Shown piece by piece: positions 13,803 to 20,761 of a stretch of DNA of 23,260 nucleotides. The DNA lies in the IMG/VR virus record IMGVR_UViG_3300037150_000252, positions 1-23,260 of that record, one strand, 5' to 3'. Each line of letters starts with the position of its first letter. Position 1 is the first letter of the stretch. The notes beneath the pieces were generated by a model that saw nothing but the letters and a program-made list of their open reading frames with translations, was not told the origin of the DNA and searched no databases. The translations under genes were made by a program, and so were the position numbers. Origin of the DNA: a virus.

Positions 13803-14277
13803 CCTCGGTTGCAGCGACGACCACAAGCCCGGCTATGTCAATGTGGACCAGGCCCCGCCCGCCGATCAGATTGTAAACCTCGCGGAGCCGTGGCCCTGGC
13901 CAGACTCGTCGGTCGATGAGATTCTGGCGCACGATGTTTTCGAGCACCTTCCCTCGAAAATCCGAACGCTCAACGAAGCCCACCGCGCGCTGAAGCCCGG
14001 CGCGTTCCTCGATCTCTGGGTGCCGCTTGTCTCCCTGTCCGATGGCCGGGTGAATCCCGGCGCGTTCTGCGATCCGACACACACGTCATTTTGGACGATG
14101 GACGATCGATACTACTTTTGCGAGGAGTGGAATAATCCGCAAGGGGAGCGCGGGCGGCTGGGTCCGGCATATGGGATCACTGCGCTTTTCCGGCCGTTGA
14201 TGTGGGAACTCTTCGAGTACGGCGAGGGTGTGGAGAGGCGCAGCAAGCTCAGAGCAGTCCTGGCGGCGATCAAATGA
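13792..14277 (+). CDS. Class I SAM-dependent methyltransferase (short)
   Basis: GTG 13792 follows GGAAGGA with good spacing and overlaps the previous gene by 11 nt. The 161-residue product starts VRLNLGCSDDHKPGYVNVD. That is the compact 'lNLGcG....GyvNvD' SAM-binding motif I and acidic motif II found in sugar/O-antigen-associated methyltransferases. Motif IV-like VDEILAHDVFEHL and the post-motif EAHRALKPGAFLDLWVP follow. The later PTHTSFWTMDDRYYF is common in the same group. The substrate is unknown; the glycosyltransferase neighbours suggest a sugar hydroxyl or amine. Confidence 0.85.
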   Translation: MRLNLGCSDDHKPGYVNVDQAPPADQIVNLAEPWPWPDSSVDEILAHDVFEHLPSKIRTLNEAHRALKPGAFLDLWVPLVSLSDGRVNPGAFCDPTHTSFWTMDDRYYFCEEWNNPQGERGRLGPAYGITALFRPLMWELFEYGEGVERRSKLRAVLAAIK

Positions 14278-14846
14278 AGCTATTCCTTTCGCCTCACAAC
14301 GACGATGAATGCTTGTTCGGTGCGCTGACTATTCAGCGTGAAAAACCGCTGGTGGTAGTCGTGTTCGATTCCCACTTGCAGGCTGAGCGGGGGAATCCGG
14401 TCACGTTGGAGCAGCGGCGAGCGGAGACCATCAGCGCGCTGAGAGAACTGGGTCATTCGGGCTGCGAATTCATAGGCATCCCCGACAATCACAATCTGGC
14501 GTCAAACTCAGACTGGATCGCGGGCCACCTCCGATGCCTGCTGCGGGAACGCTGGGACGAACGGGAAGTCGAGCACGCTTTCGCCCCGGCCATCGAGAAC
14601 GGCCACGAGCAACACACCGCGGTAGGCCGCGCAGCGGACACCCTCTGGCCTGGCCGGGTAACTCACTACCTGACTTACACGCGGGACAAAGGCAAATCCA
14701 CCAGCGCCAATCGCGTCCCGGTAAAATCCGGCGAGTGGATCCGCCGCAAGCTGCGGGCACTGGCCTGCTACGAGTCGCAGATCGACATCGCGACCCTCGG
14801 CTGCCGGGAACATTTTTGCAGGGATCTCTGGGAGTATTACGCGTGA
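14274..14846 (+). CDS. PIG-L/LmbE-family deacetylase
   Basis: The 190-residue protein starts MKLFLSPHNDDECLFGALT, the family hallmark 'PHpDDE' with zinc ligands His8 and Asp11 and catalytic Asp10. RRAETISALRELG (48-60) is the next conserved helix. IENGHEQHTAVGRA (108-120) supplies the third ligand motif H-x2-H (His111, His114). Family members remove acetyl groups from N-acetylglucosamine-type sugars in glycolipid, mycothiol or antibiotic pathways. Here it probably deacetylates an amino sugar handled by the neighbouring transferases, leaving a free amine that could be methylated. The start overlaps the previous stop as ATGA, and the stop overlaps the next start as GTGA. Confidence 0.86.
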   Translation: MKLFLSPHNDDECLFGALTIQREKPLVVVVFDSHLQAERGNPVTLEQRRAETISALRELGHSGCEFIGIPDNHNLASNSDWIAGHLRCLLRERWDEREVEHAFAPAIENGHEQHTAVGRAADTLWPGRVTHYLTYTRDKGKSTSANRVPVKSGEWIRRKLRALACYESQIDIATLGCREHFCRDLWEYYA

Positions 14847-15472
14847 CCCTCAGCCAAAAGGAACTGCTCGAATTGAAGTACTGGATTCGCGCGGAACTGC
14901 TCGACGGGCCAGACGGCCTCGCCGCGCAGAAAGCGATGCAACTCCAATACGTCCGCAGCCTTGGCCTATCCGATAGCCTGGAAAGCCCGGATGCGGCGGT
15001 CCTGGAGATCGGCGCGGGGCCGTGCTGGGGCATGCTGCCCAGCTTTCGGTGGACCGGCCTTTGCGTTGCCGTCGATCCGCTGTTTGAGGCGTTCGGCCAT
15101 TTGGGCCTGCTTGAAAACGAAGAGCGCGGCGACATCCGCTACTATTCAGCGCCGTTCGAACAATGGGATACCGACCTGACTTTCGACGCGATCCTTTGCG
15201 CGAATGCTTTGGACCACGGCGAAATGGGATTCCATCTGCTGCCGAAGATCGCACGGCTGCTGAAGCCCGGCGGCAGATTCTATCTGTACGTGCACCTGAG
15301 ACCGCCCGCGCTGTTGAACCTATTACACGACCATTCACTGACGCTGGAATCGCTCGATAAACACCTGAGCTACACACACCTGGTGGAAGTGAGCCGGGAA
15401 ATCCTCGGGCGGGACGACATCGCGGACTGGAATTGTCCGACACTGATAGGCATATGGCAGAAACCGCTGTAA
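14843..15472 (+). CDS. Class I SAM-dependent methyltransferase
   Basis: From GTG 14843 (GTGA overlap with the deacetylase stop) the product has 209 residues. AAVLEIGAGPCWGML (about 52-66) is motif I, CVAVDP motif II, FDAILCANALDHGEMG motif IV and IARLLKPGGRFYLYVHLR the post-motif strand. The C-terminus (DDIADWNCPTLIGIWQKPL) is a typical closing strand. The frame is open back to 14534, but that part is a shadow of the deacetylase gene. It belongs to the coupled sugar cassette. The acceptor is unknown. Confidence 0.82.
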   Translation: MTLSQKELLELKYWIRAELLDGPDGLAAQKAMQLQYVRSLGLSDSLESPDAAVLEIGAGPCWGMLPSFRWTGLCVAVDPLFEAFGHLGLLENEERGDIRYYSAPFEQWDTDLTFDAILCANALDHGEMGFHLLPKIARLLKPGGRFYLYVHLRPPALLNLLHDHSLTLESLDKHLSYTHLVEVSREILGRDDIADWNCPTLIGIWQKPL

Positions 15473-16971
15473 GCGCCTGGGAGCATCCGGCGACATACTG
15501 GAATCACCACACGGTGCGCGAGTTGGAGCGCGATTCCATCCGCGAGTTTATGACGCGCAACCGGCACTTGCTGTGTGGCCGCGTGCTGGACTTCGGGGCG
15601 GGGAAGCCGGGAACGTGCCGGGAGCCACAGCCATATCGGCATTTAGTCGAAGGCGAATACGTGCCCTACGACAAGGGCGATGCATGGCCGCGTGGACCGT
15701 TCGATGCGGTGATGTGCAACCAGGTCTTTCAATATCTGGAAGATCCAGTATCGTGGGCGCACGCGCTGCTGATGGCCCTGAAGCCGGGCGGCCACCTGGT
15801 GATGACGTACGCGACGAACTGGGAGGAATGCGAAGCCAGTGACCTGGCCCGATTCACAAGGATCGGGATGGATCGGCTTTTGAAGTCGGTCAATTTTGAG
15901 ATCCTTGGCCACGAGCGCCGTGCCTCGATCAACCTGGGCGGCTTCCAATTTGCGCTGGGCTATGGTGTAGTGGCGCGGAGGCGATGTACGACGGTTCGCG
16001 CGTACCGGCTGATGGCCAATCGCTCGCACGACGAAGCCAAGTGGGACATGCAGCTTGCGGCCGGCGGATACACGCGCCCGAGGATCGACGAGAGCGCAGC
16101 CGTCCTTGCGGCGCGGTCAGATTGGCCGATGTACACGCGCCTGGGCATCGACGAGAGCGCAGCCTTCCTCACTGCCAAGCTGAAGTGGCAAGCGCCGTTT
16201 TTATTCCTCCGCTATGGCGATGGAGCCATAGAATGCATCAACGGCCTGGGGAAAGGGCAGACTTGCGACGGCGAGAAGTATTCCCCCGATCTGGCGCGGG
16301 GCATGCGGCAAGCCTGGGACGATGTCGTCCACTCGACCATCGGCAGCTATGTCGGCCTGGGGTTTGTTATGGATATGTCAGCGTATAATGCGGGCCAGGA
16401 CCCAAACTGCATTGGCGATTGGCGGTTCTCGGGTGCTTTCGGCGGCCCGCAAATCTACATCGGCGATTGGCTTTCGGCTTCTTTCGGTGCCAACCGGTCC
16501 ACGGAATATCGCGCGGAATACGACCGGCTGATCGGGGATGCCAATCTCAACTTTCTGCACTTCGAAGCGCTGCTTCTGACGCGCGAGTCCCGCGAGCTGC
16601 TGGATTTCTATAAGGCGGTGAAGGCGGACACGCGGCGCAAAGTCTATCTGGGACCGGCGGCGCACGCACCGGCGGCCAAGATGCTCGGCTGCGAGCACGT
16701 CGTCACGCCCATGCGGGATCTGCTGGCATGCGCGGATTCGATCTATGACAAACTGGCGGGCAATCCGTTTGATGTCCTGCTGTGGGCCGCTGGCATGGCT
16801 GGGACAATCCCGGTAGTGAAGCTCTGGGAGGCATTTCCCGGCCGCACCTACATCAATCTGGGGAGTGCCATGGACCCGTTAACGCGGAGCGCCACCGAGC
16901 CGCGCGGATACACGAGAAGCGGGCAATTAACGCACGCACAGGCAAAGGCGTTCTTCCATGAACTGCTCTGA
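15454..16971 (+). CDS. Methyltransferase / GT-D-type glycosyltransferase fusion with a ParB-derived insert
   Basis: The 505-residue protein from ATG 15454 has three parts. Residues 1-179 are a class I methyltransferase: VLDFGAGKPGT, FDAVMCNQVFQYLEDP, LKPGGHLVMTYATNW, ending GYGVVARRR as such domains usually end. Residues about 181-203 (VRAYRLMANRSHDEAKWDMQLA) are a near-copy of a segment of the ParB-like protein at 3033-3617. Two copies of a 21-residue unit starting YTR and containing IDESAA follow (206-247). From about 248 a GT-D/DUF1792-like domain begins (FLFLRYGDGAIECINGLGKG; later RKVYLGPAAHAPAAKMLG and FDVLLWAAGMAGT). It may be one bifunctional enzyme or a recombination chimera. A TTG at 15433 is an alternative start. 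It overlaps both neighbours. Confidence 0.75.
   Translation: MAETAVSAWEHPATYWNHHTVRELERDSIREFMTRNRHLLCGRVLDFGAGKPGTCREPQPYRHLVEGEYVPYDKGDAWPRGPFDAVMCNQVFQYLEDPVSWAHALLMALKPGGHLVMTYATNWEECEASDLARFTRIGMDRLLKSVNFEILGHERRASINLGGFQFALGYGVVARRRCTTVRAYRLMANRSHDEAKWDMQLAAGGYTRPRIDESAAVLAARSDWPMYTRLGIDESAAFLTAKLKWQAPFLFLRYGDGAIECINGLGKGQTCDGEKYSPDLARGMRQAWDDVVHSTIGSYVGLGFVMDMSAYNAGQDPNCIGDWRFSGAFGGPQIYIGDWLSASFGANRSTEYRAEYDRLIGDANLNFLHFEALLLTRESRELLDFYKAVKADTRRKVYLGPAAHAPAAKMLGCEHVVTPMRDLLACADSIYDKLAGNPFDVLLWAAGMAGTIPVVKLWEAFPGRTYINLGSAMDPLTRSATEPRGYTRSGQLTHAQAKAFFHELL
16000..16062 (+). repeat. In-frame copy of a ParB-gene segment
   Basis: This stretch matches 3315-3377 at 56 of 63 bases by my count, in the same reading frame and giving the same NRSHDEAKWDMQLA core. 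It lies exactly at the junction between the methyltransferase domain and the glycosyltransferase part. No complete ParB domain surrounds it, so it is a transplanted fragment. Confidence 0.82.
16069..16194 (+). repeat. Two tandem 63-nt units inside the fusion gene
   Basis: Unit 1 (16069-16131) and unit 2 (16132-16194) both start TACACGCGCC and share ATCGACGAGAGCGCAGCC. They encode YTRPRIDESAAVLAA and YTRLGIDESAAFLTA. Beyond these blocks the units have diverged, so the duplication is not new or was patched by recombination. Confidence 0.8.
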
Positions 16972-17542
16972 CATCTCGGCCGTCATCGTCACGAAAGGCG
17001 ACGTAGACCTGTCGCCAATCCTCGAATCGCTGCCCTTCGATGACATCGTGGTCTGGGACAACGCGAAAGAGCACATCGATCAGAAAGTGTACGGCCGCTA
17101 TCTGGGCATCTACCGGGCAAAACACGATTTCATCTATGTGCAGGACGACGACTGTATTGTGCCAGTGGAAGATCTGGCTACCCCATACGTTGGGAACGGA
17201 GTCCGGCGCGAGTTGTGGTGCAACGTGCAGCGGAGCCACAGCGAATTCTACCGGCCGCTCGGCTGCACTCTCGTGGGCTGGGGCGCCATCTTTCCGCGCA
17301 TCCTGGCAAATTGGGCGTTTGCGCAATATCGCTCCGTGTTCCCCGTGGATGAGCTATTTCTCCGCGAGTGCGACCGGGTCTTTACCGGGCTCACACCGTT
17401 TCACGAAGTTGACCTAGGCGTGGATCACCTGCCCCACGCGCACGGCGTGGACCGCATGGGCATGGAAAGACGTCACGGCGACGACCTGGCCGAGATCCTG
17501 CGCCGGATCGCTTCGGTGAAAGCAAGCATGGTATCTGCATGA
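16958..17542 (+). CDS. Putative GT-A-type glycosyltransferase
   Basis: The 194-residue protein starts MNCSDISAVIVTKGDVDLSP at ATG 16958, overlapping the previous gene by 14 nt. The order of an N-terminal Rossmann strand, DDIVVWDN (nucleotide-sugar side), then FIYVQDDDCIVP (DDD 63-65, metal site) and a later VGWGAIFPR / FLRECDRVFTG acceptor region fits a GT-A transferase related to GT2 or exostosin-like enzymes. It is shorter than many GT2 proteins but appears complete. There is no membrane segment. Donor and acceptor are unknown. Confidence 0.75.
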   Translation: MNCSDISAVIVTKGDVDLSPILESLPFDDIVVWDNAKEHIDQKVYGRYLGIYRAKHDFIYVQDDDCIVPVEDLATPYVGNGVRRELWCNVQRSHSEFYRPLGCTLVGWGAIFPRILANWAFAQYRSVFPVDELFLRECDRVFTGLTPFHEVDLGVDHLPHAHGVDRMGMERRHGDDLAEILRRIASVKASMVSA

Positions 17543-18351
17543 TCGACATCCTGTTCCTCACGCATAACCGGCGGAAATTTACGGAGGCAAGCTTCGAGGC
17601 GCTGATGGAAAACACAAACTTGGACCTCGTCTCCGGGCTTGTGGTTTGCGATGATAGATCGGCGGACGGAACGCATGAACTGATGGCCGATCAGACGCGT
17701 GTATTTCGGGCGAATCTGGGCAAGCCGACGGTCTTCCGGTATTCCGTTAAGTTCGCAGATCTGACCGAGGAGGAGAAAGAGAAGGAAGGCGGCCTAGGAA
17801 GCCCCGTCGCAGTGATGGCGGACTATCTGGCTAGCCCCGGCGCGCAGTTTTGGGCCAAGATCGACTCGGATGTAATCGTCCCGCCCGGTTGGCTCGATCA
17901 ATGCGCGGCCACGTTCGAATCGCACCCGGAATTGGATCTGCTGGGCATCGAACCCCCCGATAGCCGCTGTCCGCACTTTACCCAGTCGTATCGTCCGGAT
18001 GCCACCCGCGATCTGGAGATGGCGGACGGGCCACCTTCCTACGTCCCCGTGTCGACCATCGGCGGGATCGGCGTGTTTCGCCGGCGCGCCTTCGAACGAC
18101 GGCCCCTGACGCCGCACGGCAAATACGGCGGGTTCGAAGCGTGGCAAAGAGCGCATCCGCAAGTCGTGCGGGGGCAGATTCGGCCAGCATTAGATTTGTT
18201 CCTGTTGGACCGGCTGCCAGTGGAACCATGGGCATCGCTGAGCGCGGACTACATAGCGAAGGGATGGCAGAGACCATGGCGCACGTATAGCGCTGGATTC
18301 AGTCATCTGTGGCAGTGGTGGTTGAAAGAGAGCACATGTTTCGTATCGTAA
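17539..18351 (+). CDS. Glycosyltransferase, family 2
   Basis: The 270-residue protein starts at ATG 17539 with an ATGA overlap. It has the GT2 plan: IDILFLTHNRRKFTEASFEAL, then VVCDDRSADGTHEL, and the DXD site AKIDSDVIVPPGW (DSD 109-111). The acceptor-side region VPVSTIGGIGVFRRRAF matches the 'g....g..~fRr..f' motif that positions the acceptor in this family. A tryptophan-rich C-terminus (FSHLWQWWLKES) may touch membrane or protein acceptors. It is the last enzyme of the cassette; the small gene at 18336 overlaps its end by 16 nt. Confidence 0.86.
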   Translation: MIDILFLTHNRRKFTEASFEALMENTNLDLVSGLVVCDDRSADGTHELMADQTRVFRANLGKPTVFRYSVKFADLTEEEKEKEGGLGSPVAVMADYLASPGAQFWAKIDSDVIVPPGWLDQCAATFESHPELDLLGIEPPDSRCPHFTQSYRPDATRDLEMADGPPSYVPVSTIGGIGVFRRRAFERRPLTPHGKYGGFEAWQRAHPQVVRGQIRPALDLFLLDRLPVEPWASLSADYIAKGWQRPWRTYSAGFSHLWQWWLKESTCFVS

Positions 18352-18428
18352 TCGAAGAATGCAAGCCCCCTGCGAAACCGGCAAGCCTGATCGTCCCGGC
18401 CACCTGCATGCCAAGGAGGGCTGCATGA
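18336..18428 (+). CDS. Possible 30-aa linker peptide gene
   Basis: ATG 18336 lies in the end of the glycosyltransferase gene after a purine-rich GAAAGAGAG. The 30-codon frame (MFRIVIEECKPPAKPASL, then IVPATCMPRRAA) stops at a TGA overlapping the ATGATG of the next gene. It carries that gene's AAGGAGG ribosome binding site. It may be a true micro-protein or only a translated coupler. Confidence 0.4.
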   Translation: MFRIVIEECKPPAKPASLIVPATCMPRRAA

Positions 18429-18643
18429 TGGGCCTGATCTGTCTGAAGTGCGGGAACAAGATAGACACGGGCGAGCTGCACCAGTGCATGGGTCCCTCGC
18501 TGCACGCGCCGTGGCTGCAGGCGGAAATGGAAAGGCAGACCGGCGAACTAGTAAAGATTCGCGAGTTGCTGGAAGCGGCGTACAAACGGGCCACCGAAAA
18601 CCCCGAGGTGAAGATCCGCGCGGCGAAACGCGAGACGCGCTAA
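18425..18643 (+). CDS. Small zinc-ribbon-like protein, 72 aa
   Basis: The start ATGATG at 18425 follows a perfect AAGGAGG with 5-nt spacing. The N-terminus MMGLICLKCGNKIDTGELHQC carries C-x2-C (residues 6 and 9) plus a later His-x-Cys, which could bind one zinc. The rest (LQAEMERQTGELVKIRELLEAAYKRA) is a charged helix, probably a coiled coil. It could be a small nucleic-acid or protein adaptor. The family is not recognised. Its stop overlaps the convergent cysteine-rich gene by four bases. Confidence 0.7.
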   Translation: MMGLICLKCGNKIDTGELHQCMGPSLHAPWLQAEMERQTGELVKIRELLEAAYKRATENPEVKIRAAKRETR

Positions 18644-18864
18644 CCCGCGCGCAGCCCACGTAGTTTAATGCGCTGGGTGCCCCGCATGATTTGCGCGTAG
18701 CAGTCGTCGCAGACCAAAACCATATCGGGATCGGTGCTGCGCTTGCCAAAATCGCGCAGTGCCTCGGCCAGGGCATCTTCGTCGGGTCGCCCGTAAAGGA
18801 ACCGGCCGCCGCAACTCGCGCAAACGTATGATTTCTCTGGAATTTCTAGCGCCATGTCTGGCAT
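18640..18864 (-). CDS. Small zinc-finger-like protein, about 74 aa, minus strand
   Basis: The minus-strand frame ends in TAG at 18640-18642. It contains two CxxC pairs: YVCASCGG near the start and LVCDDCYAQIM near the end, with a helical region between (EDALAEALRDFGKRS). This is a treble-clef or zinc-ribbon-like layout. Three starts are possible: GTG 18873, ATG 18864, and ATG 18855, which shares a CATG with the divergent connector gene. GGAG spacing best fits 18864. The family is not recognised. It is an inverted small gene in the late region, convergent with the 18425 gene. Confidence 0.6.
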   Translation of the reverse strand: MPDMALEIPEKSYVCASCGGRFLYGRPDEDALAEALRDFGKRSTDPDMVLVCDDCYAQIMRGTQRIKLRGLRAG

Positions 18865-19567
18865 TGTAATCACATCTCCGCCACTTGTCGAGCCCTTGTC
18901 TCTAGCTGAAGTAAAGGTCCAACTGGGCTATGGCCCCTGGGAAGACTCAGACCATGTAACCAGCGCTAATATTGCCACCCGGCTGAGAGACCTGATCAAA
19001 GCCGCGCGCGGCTATTGCGAGACGTTCACGCGCCGTACCTTCATCGCCACGGGATTCCAGCAGGTCATGGATTCGTTTCCGTACTTCACGGATACGTTCA
19101 TGTCCCAGCAGGCGTATCCCCCCGCTTACTACTCCCTGCCAAGATATTCCACGACGCTGTGGAACTACTCGCAGATGATAAAACTGTACCGGCCTCCATT
19201 GATCGGAGTCACAAACATCCAGTACGTGGACGCCATAACCGGGGAGCTGCAAACCTTGCTTCCGGGGACGCCCGCAAACCAGCAGGGTGCCTTCGTGGTG
19301 GACAACGAAAACGAACCGGCGCGCCTGTTCCCGAACTCCGGGCAGAACTGGCCCGCCTGCCTCTACGTGCCGAATGCCGTGCAGATCAACTTCACGGCGG
19401 GGTATGGCACGAGCGCCGGCTCGGTGCCTCCTGAGATCAAGGTCGCCATGCGCATGCTGGTGAAGCTCTGGGATAGGGACGAAACCCAGATCGGCAAGCC
19501 CTGCGAATGGGTGGACCGGCTGCTGTGGAGTCTGCGGTGCGAAGACTGGGCATCGACGAGAGGATGA
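18854..19567 (+). CDS. Head-tail connector, phiE125 gp8 / gp6-like
   Basis: The 237-residue protein starts at ATG 18854. The N-terminal pattern PPLVEPLSLAEVKVQLGY, then LRDLIKAARGYCETFTRRTF, is characteristic of the phage gp6-like/phiE125 gp8 connector family ('plsLaEvK.hLr... l..li.aA...iE..t.r.f'). The middle carries a beta-rich insertion with aromatic residues, and the C-terminus has IQINFTAGYG-type text (AVQINFTAGYGTSAGSVPPEIKVAMRMLVKLW), which closes these domains. It forms a ring joining the portal to the tail. No strong ribosome binding site is seen. The stop is one base from the next ATG. Confidence 0.83.
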   Translation: MSGIVITSPPLVEPLSLAEVKVQLGYGPWEDSDHVTSANIATRLRDLIKAARGYCETFTRRTFIATGFQQVMDSFPYFTDTFMSQQAYPPAYYSLPRYSTTLWNYSQMIKLYRPPLIGVTNIQYVDAITGELQTLLPGTPANQQGAFVVDNENEPARLFPNSGQNWPACLYVPNAVQINFTAGYGTSAGSVPPEIKVAMRMLVKLWDRDETQIGKPCEWVDRLLWSLRCEDWASTRG

Positions 19568-19568
19568 C

Positions 19569-20567
19569 ATGTCAACAAGTCTCTGCGCACTCCAGGATGT
19601 AAAGACGTGGCTCGCTATGGGCGCGGCTGCATCGAGCGACGACAGCCTCATCACGGGACTGATTGTAAATGTTTCCACCGACTTCCTGAATGAGATCCGG
19701 CGGCCGGATTTCACCCCGGCTCAGAATTACAACGAAGTGCGGGAAGGCGACGGCGGCGATTTGATGGTGCTGAGGCACTGGCCCATCAATTCCATTGTGA
19801 ACCTTTCGCAGATCGGGGCTGGTGGCTCGCCTCCGCTCACCGGGTCATCGATTGACCAGGCCAGCGAGACCTATACGCTGGGGCAATTCCAGACGGATCC
19901 TCCGCAGTACAGTTTCACTGTCTCCAATGCCGCAACGTTCATGTACGATGGGCCGCCCGGCCCCGAGAATTCCCTGCCCGCCGTGGTCTCGGTATCGACC
20001 GGCTTGCCCTTCGCTTACATTTCGCAGGGGCCTCTTCAGCAGAGTCAATACAGTGTCAATCCTTCAACTGGCACCTACACATTCTCGGCTGCGGACGTAG
20101 CCGCGAAAACGCAGGTGGTCATCAGCTACACCTGGTTCAACCTGGGAGGCCTGAGTGCCATCCCGGAATCCGCCAACGACGTGGCACCGGGCTGGTGGAT
20201 CGATTCGGATGTGGATCCGGAGCGCCGGTACGAACTGTATCTCGACGGAAAGGTCTTCATTTTCGTCGACGAACGGGAATACTCCATTACCTACAACGCG
20301 GGATATGCAGCCGTTCCTCCCGATGCGGCACAGGCCGTAATCGAGTGGACGGCACAGCGCTACAAGTCTCGGATGAGCATCGGACAGACCAACATCCACC
20401 AGGTGACTGGCGAAACGGTGACCACACCCGAAAGCGAGATTCCGTTGTCGGTCAAGAGGGTAATCGAACGGTACCGACGGTATGATCCGCTACAAACGCC
20501 TCCGGAGCGAGTGGCCTTGCTCGATATGAGCAAGAAACTGGATTTGGCTAAGGCGCGGAAGCGGTAA
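19569..20567 (+). CDS. Second gp6-like connector protein with inserted beta domain
   Basis: The 332-residue protein opens with LCALQDVKTWLAMGAAASSDDSLI and ends with EYSITYNAGYAAVPPDAAQAVIEWTAQRYKSR, the start and close of a gp6-like connector. These two halves are separated by about 130 residues. The insertion (about 110-195) contains FTVSNAATFMYDG, LPFAYISQGPLQQSQYSV and GTYTFSAADVAAKTQVVISYTW. A related segment is found in the tail tube protein at 21796-22566. Two adjacent gp6-like proteins could be an adaptor and a stopper, or this one may carry an exposed decoration. A structured repeat follows the stop instead of the tight spacing seen elsewhere. Confidence 0.72.
   Translation: MSTSLCALQDVKTWLAMGAAASSDDSLITGLIVNVSTDFLNEIRRPDFTPAQNYNEVREGDGGDLMVLRHWPINSIVNLSQIGAGGSPPLTGSSIDQASETYTLGQFQTDPPQYSFTVSNAATFMYDGPPGPENSLPAVVSVSTGLPFAYISQGPLQQSQYSVNPSTGTYTFSAADVAAKTQVVISYTWFNLGGLSAIPESANDVAPGWWIDSDVDPERRYELYLDGKVFIFVDEREYSITYNAGYAAVPPDAAQAVIEWTAQRYKSRMSIGQTNIHQVTGETVTTPESEIPLSVKRVIERYRRYDPLQTPPERVALLDMSKKLDLAKARKR
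20076..20135 (+). repeat. Coding segment shared with the tail tube gene
   Basis: These 60 bases match 22261-22320 at 50 positions by my count. The first 22 and last 15 bases are identical, and both copies encode YTFSAAD-x-AAKTQ then ISYTW. Protein similarity extends upstream (NAA, then 'QYS'), so a whole beta segment is shared. Confidence 0.8.
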
Positions 20568-20597
20568 ACCGAAGGAGCGGCGGCCCACCTCCGGCTA

Positions 20598-20750
20598 CGG
20601 TTCCAGTCTTATAACGAGCAGCTTCCCAACCTGTCCGCCCAGGTCATCGGGTCGCCTAGGTCTGCACCAACTGGATTCGGCAGACTCACACCGTCCGGAA
20701 CAACAGTTCGTTTTCAATGTTTGGCGCGGCGGGATGGCTCCCGCAAGCCA
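20598..20750 (+). ncRNA. Structured repeat, copy 2 (candidate ncRNA or leader)
   Basis: This 153-nt segment is the second copy of the element at 670-824. All main helices are kept: GTTCC 20600-20604 with GGAAC 20697-20701, the ACCTG/CAGGT hairpin, GTCTGC/GCAGAC, and the 3' hairpin (TGGC 20722-20725 with GCCA 20747-20750). In that hairpin the closing pair A20734-T20739 replaces G808-C813 of copy 1, a compensatory change. The tetraloop differs completely between copies (TGGC here, GTGG there). It ends 11 nt before ATG 20762. The position right before a start codon, without a Shine-Dalgarno, is the same in both copies. Confidence 0.7.
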
Positions 20751-20761
20751 TAAGAATAAGT

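Noticed and set aside
670-20750. The two repeat copies as ends of one composite transposon
   Set aside because: They flank the core phage packaging and head genes. No transposase, target-site duplication or terminal inverted repeat was seen at their edges.
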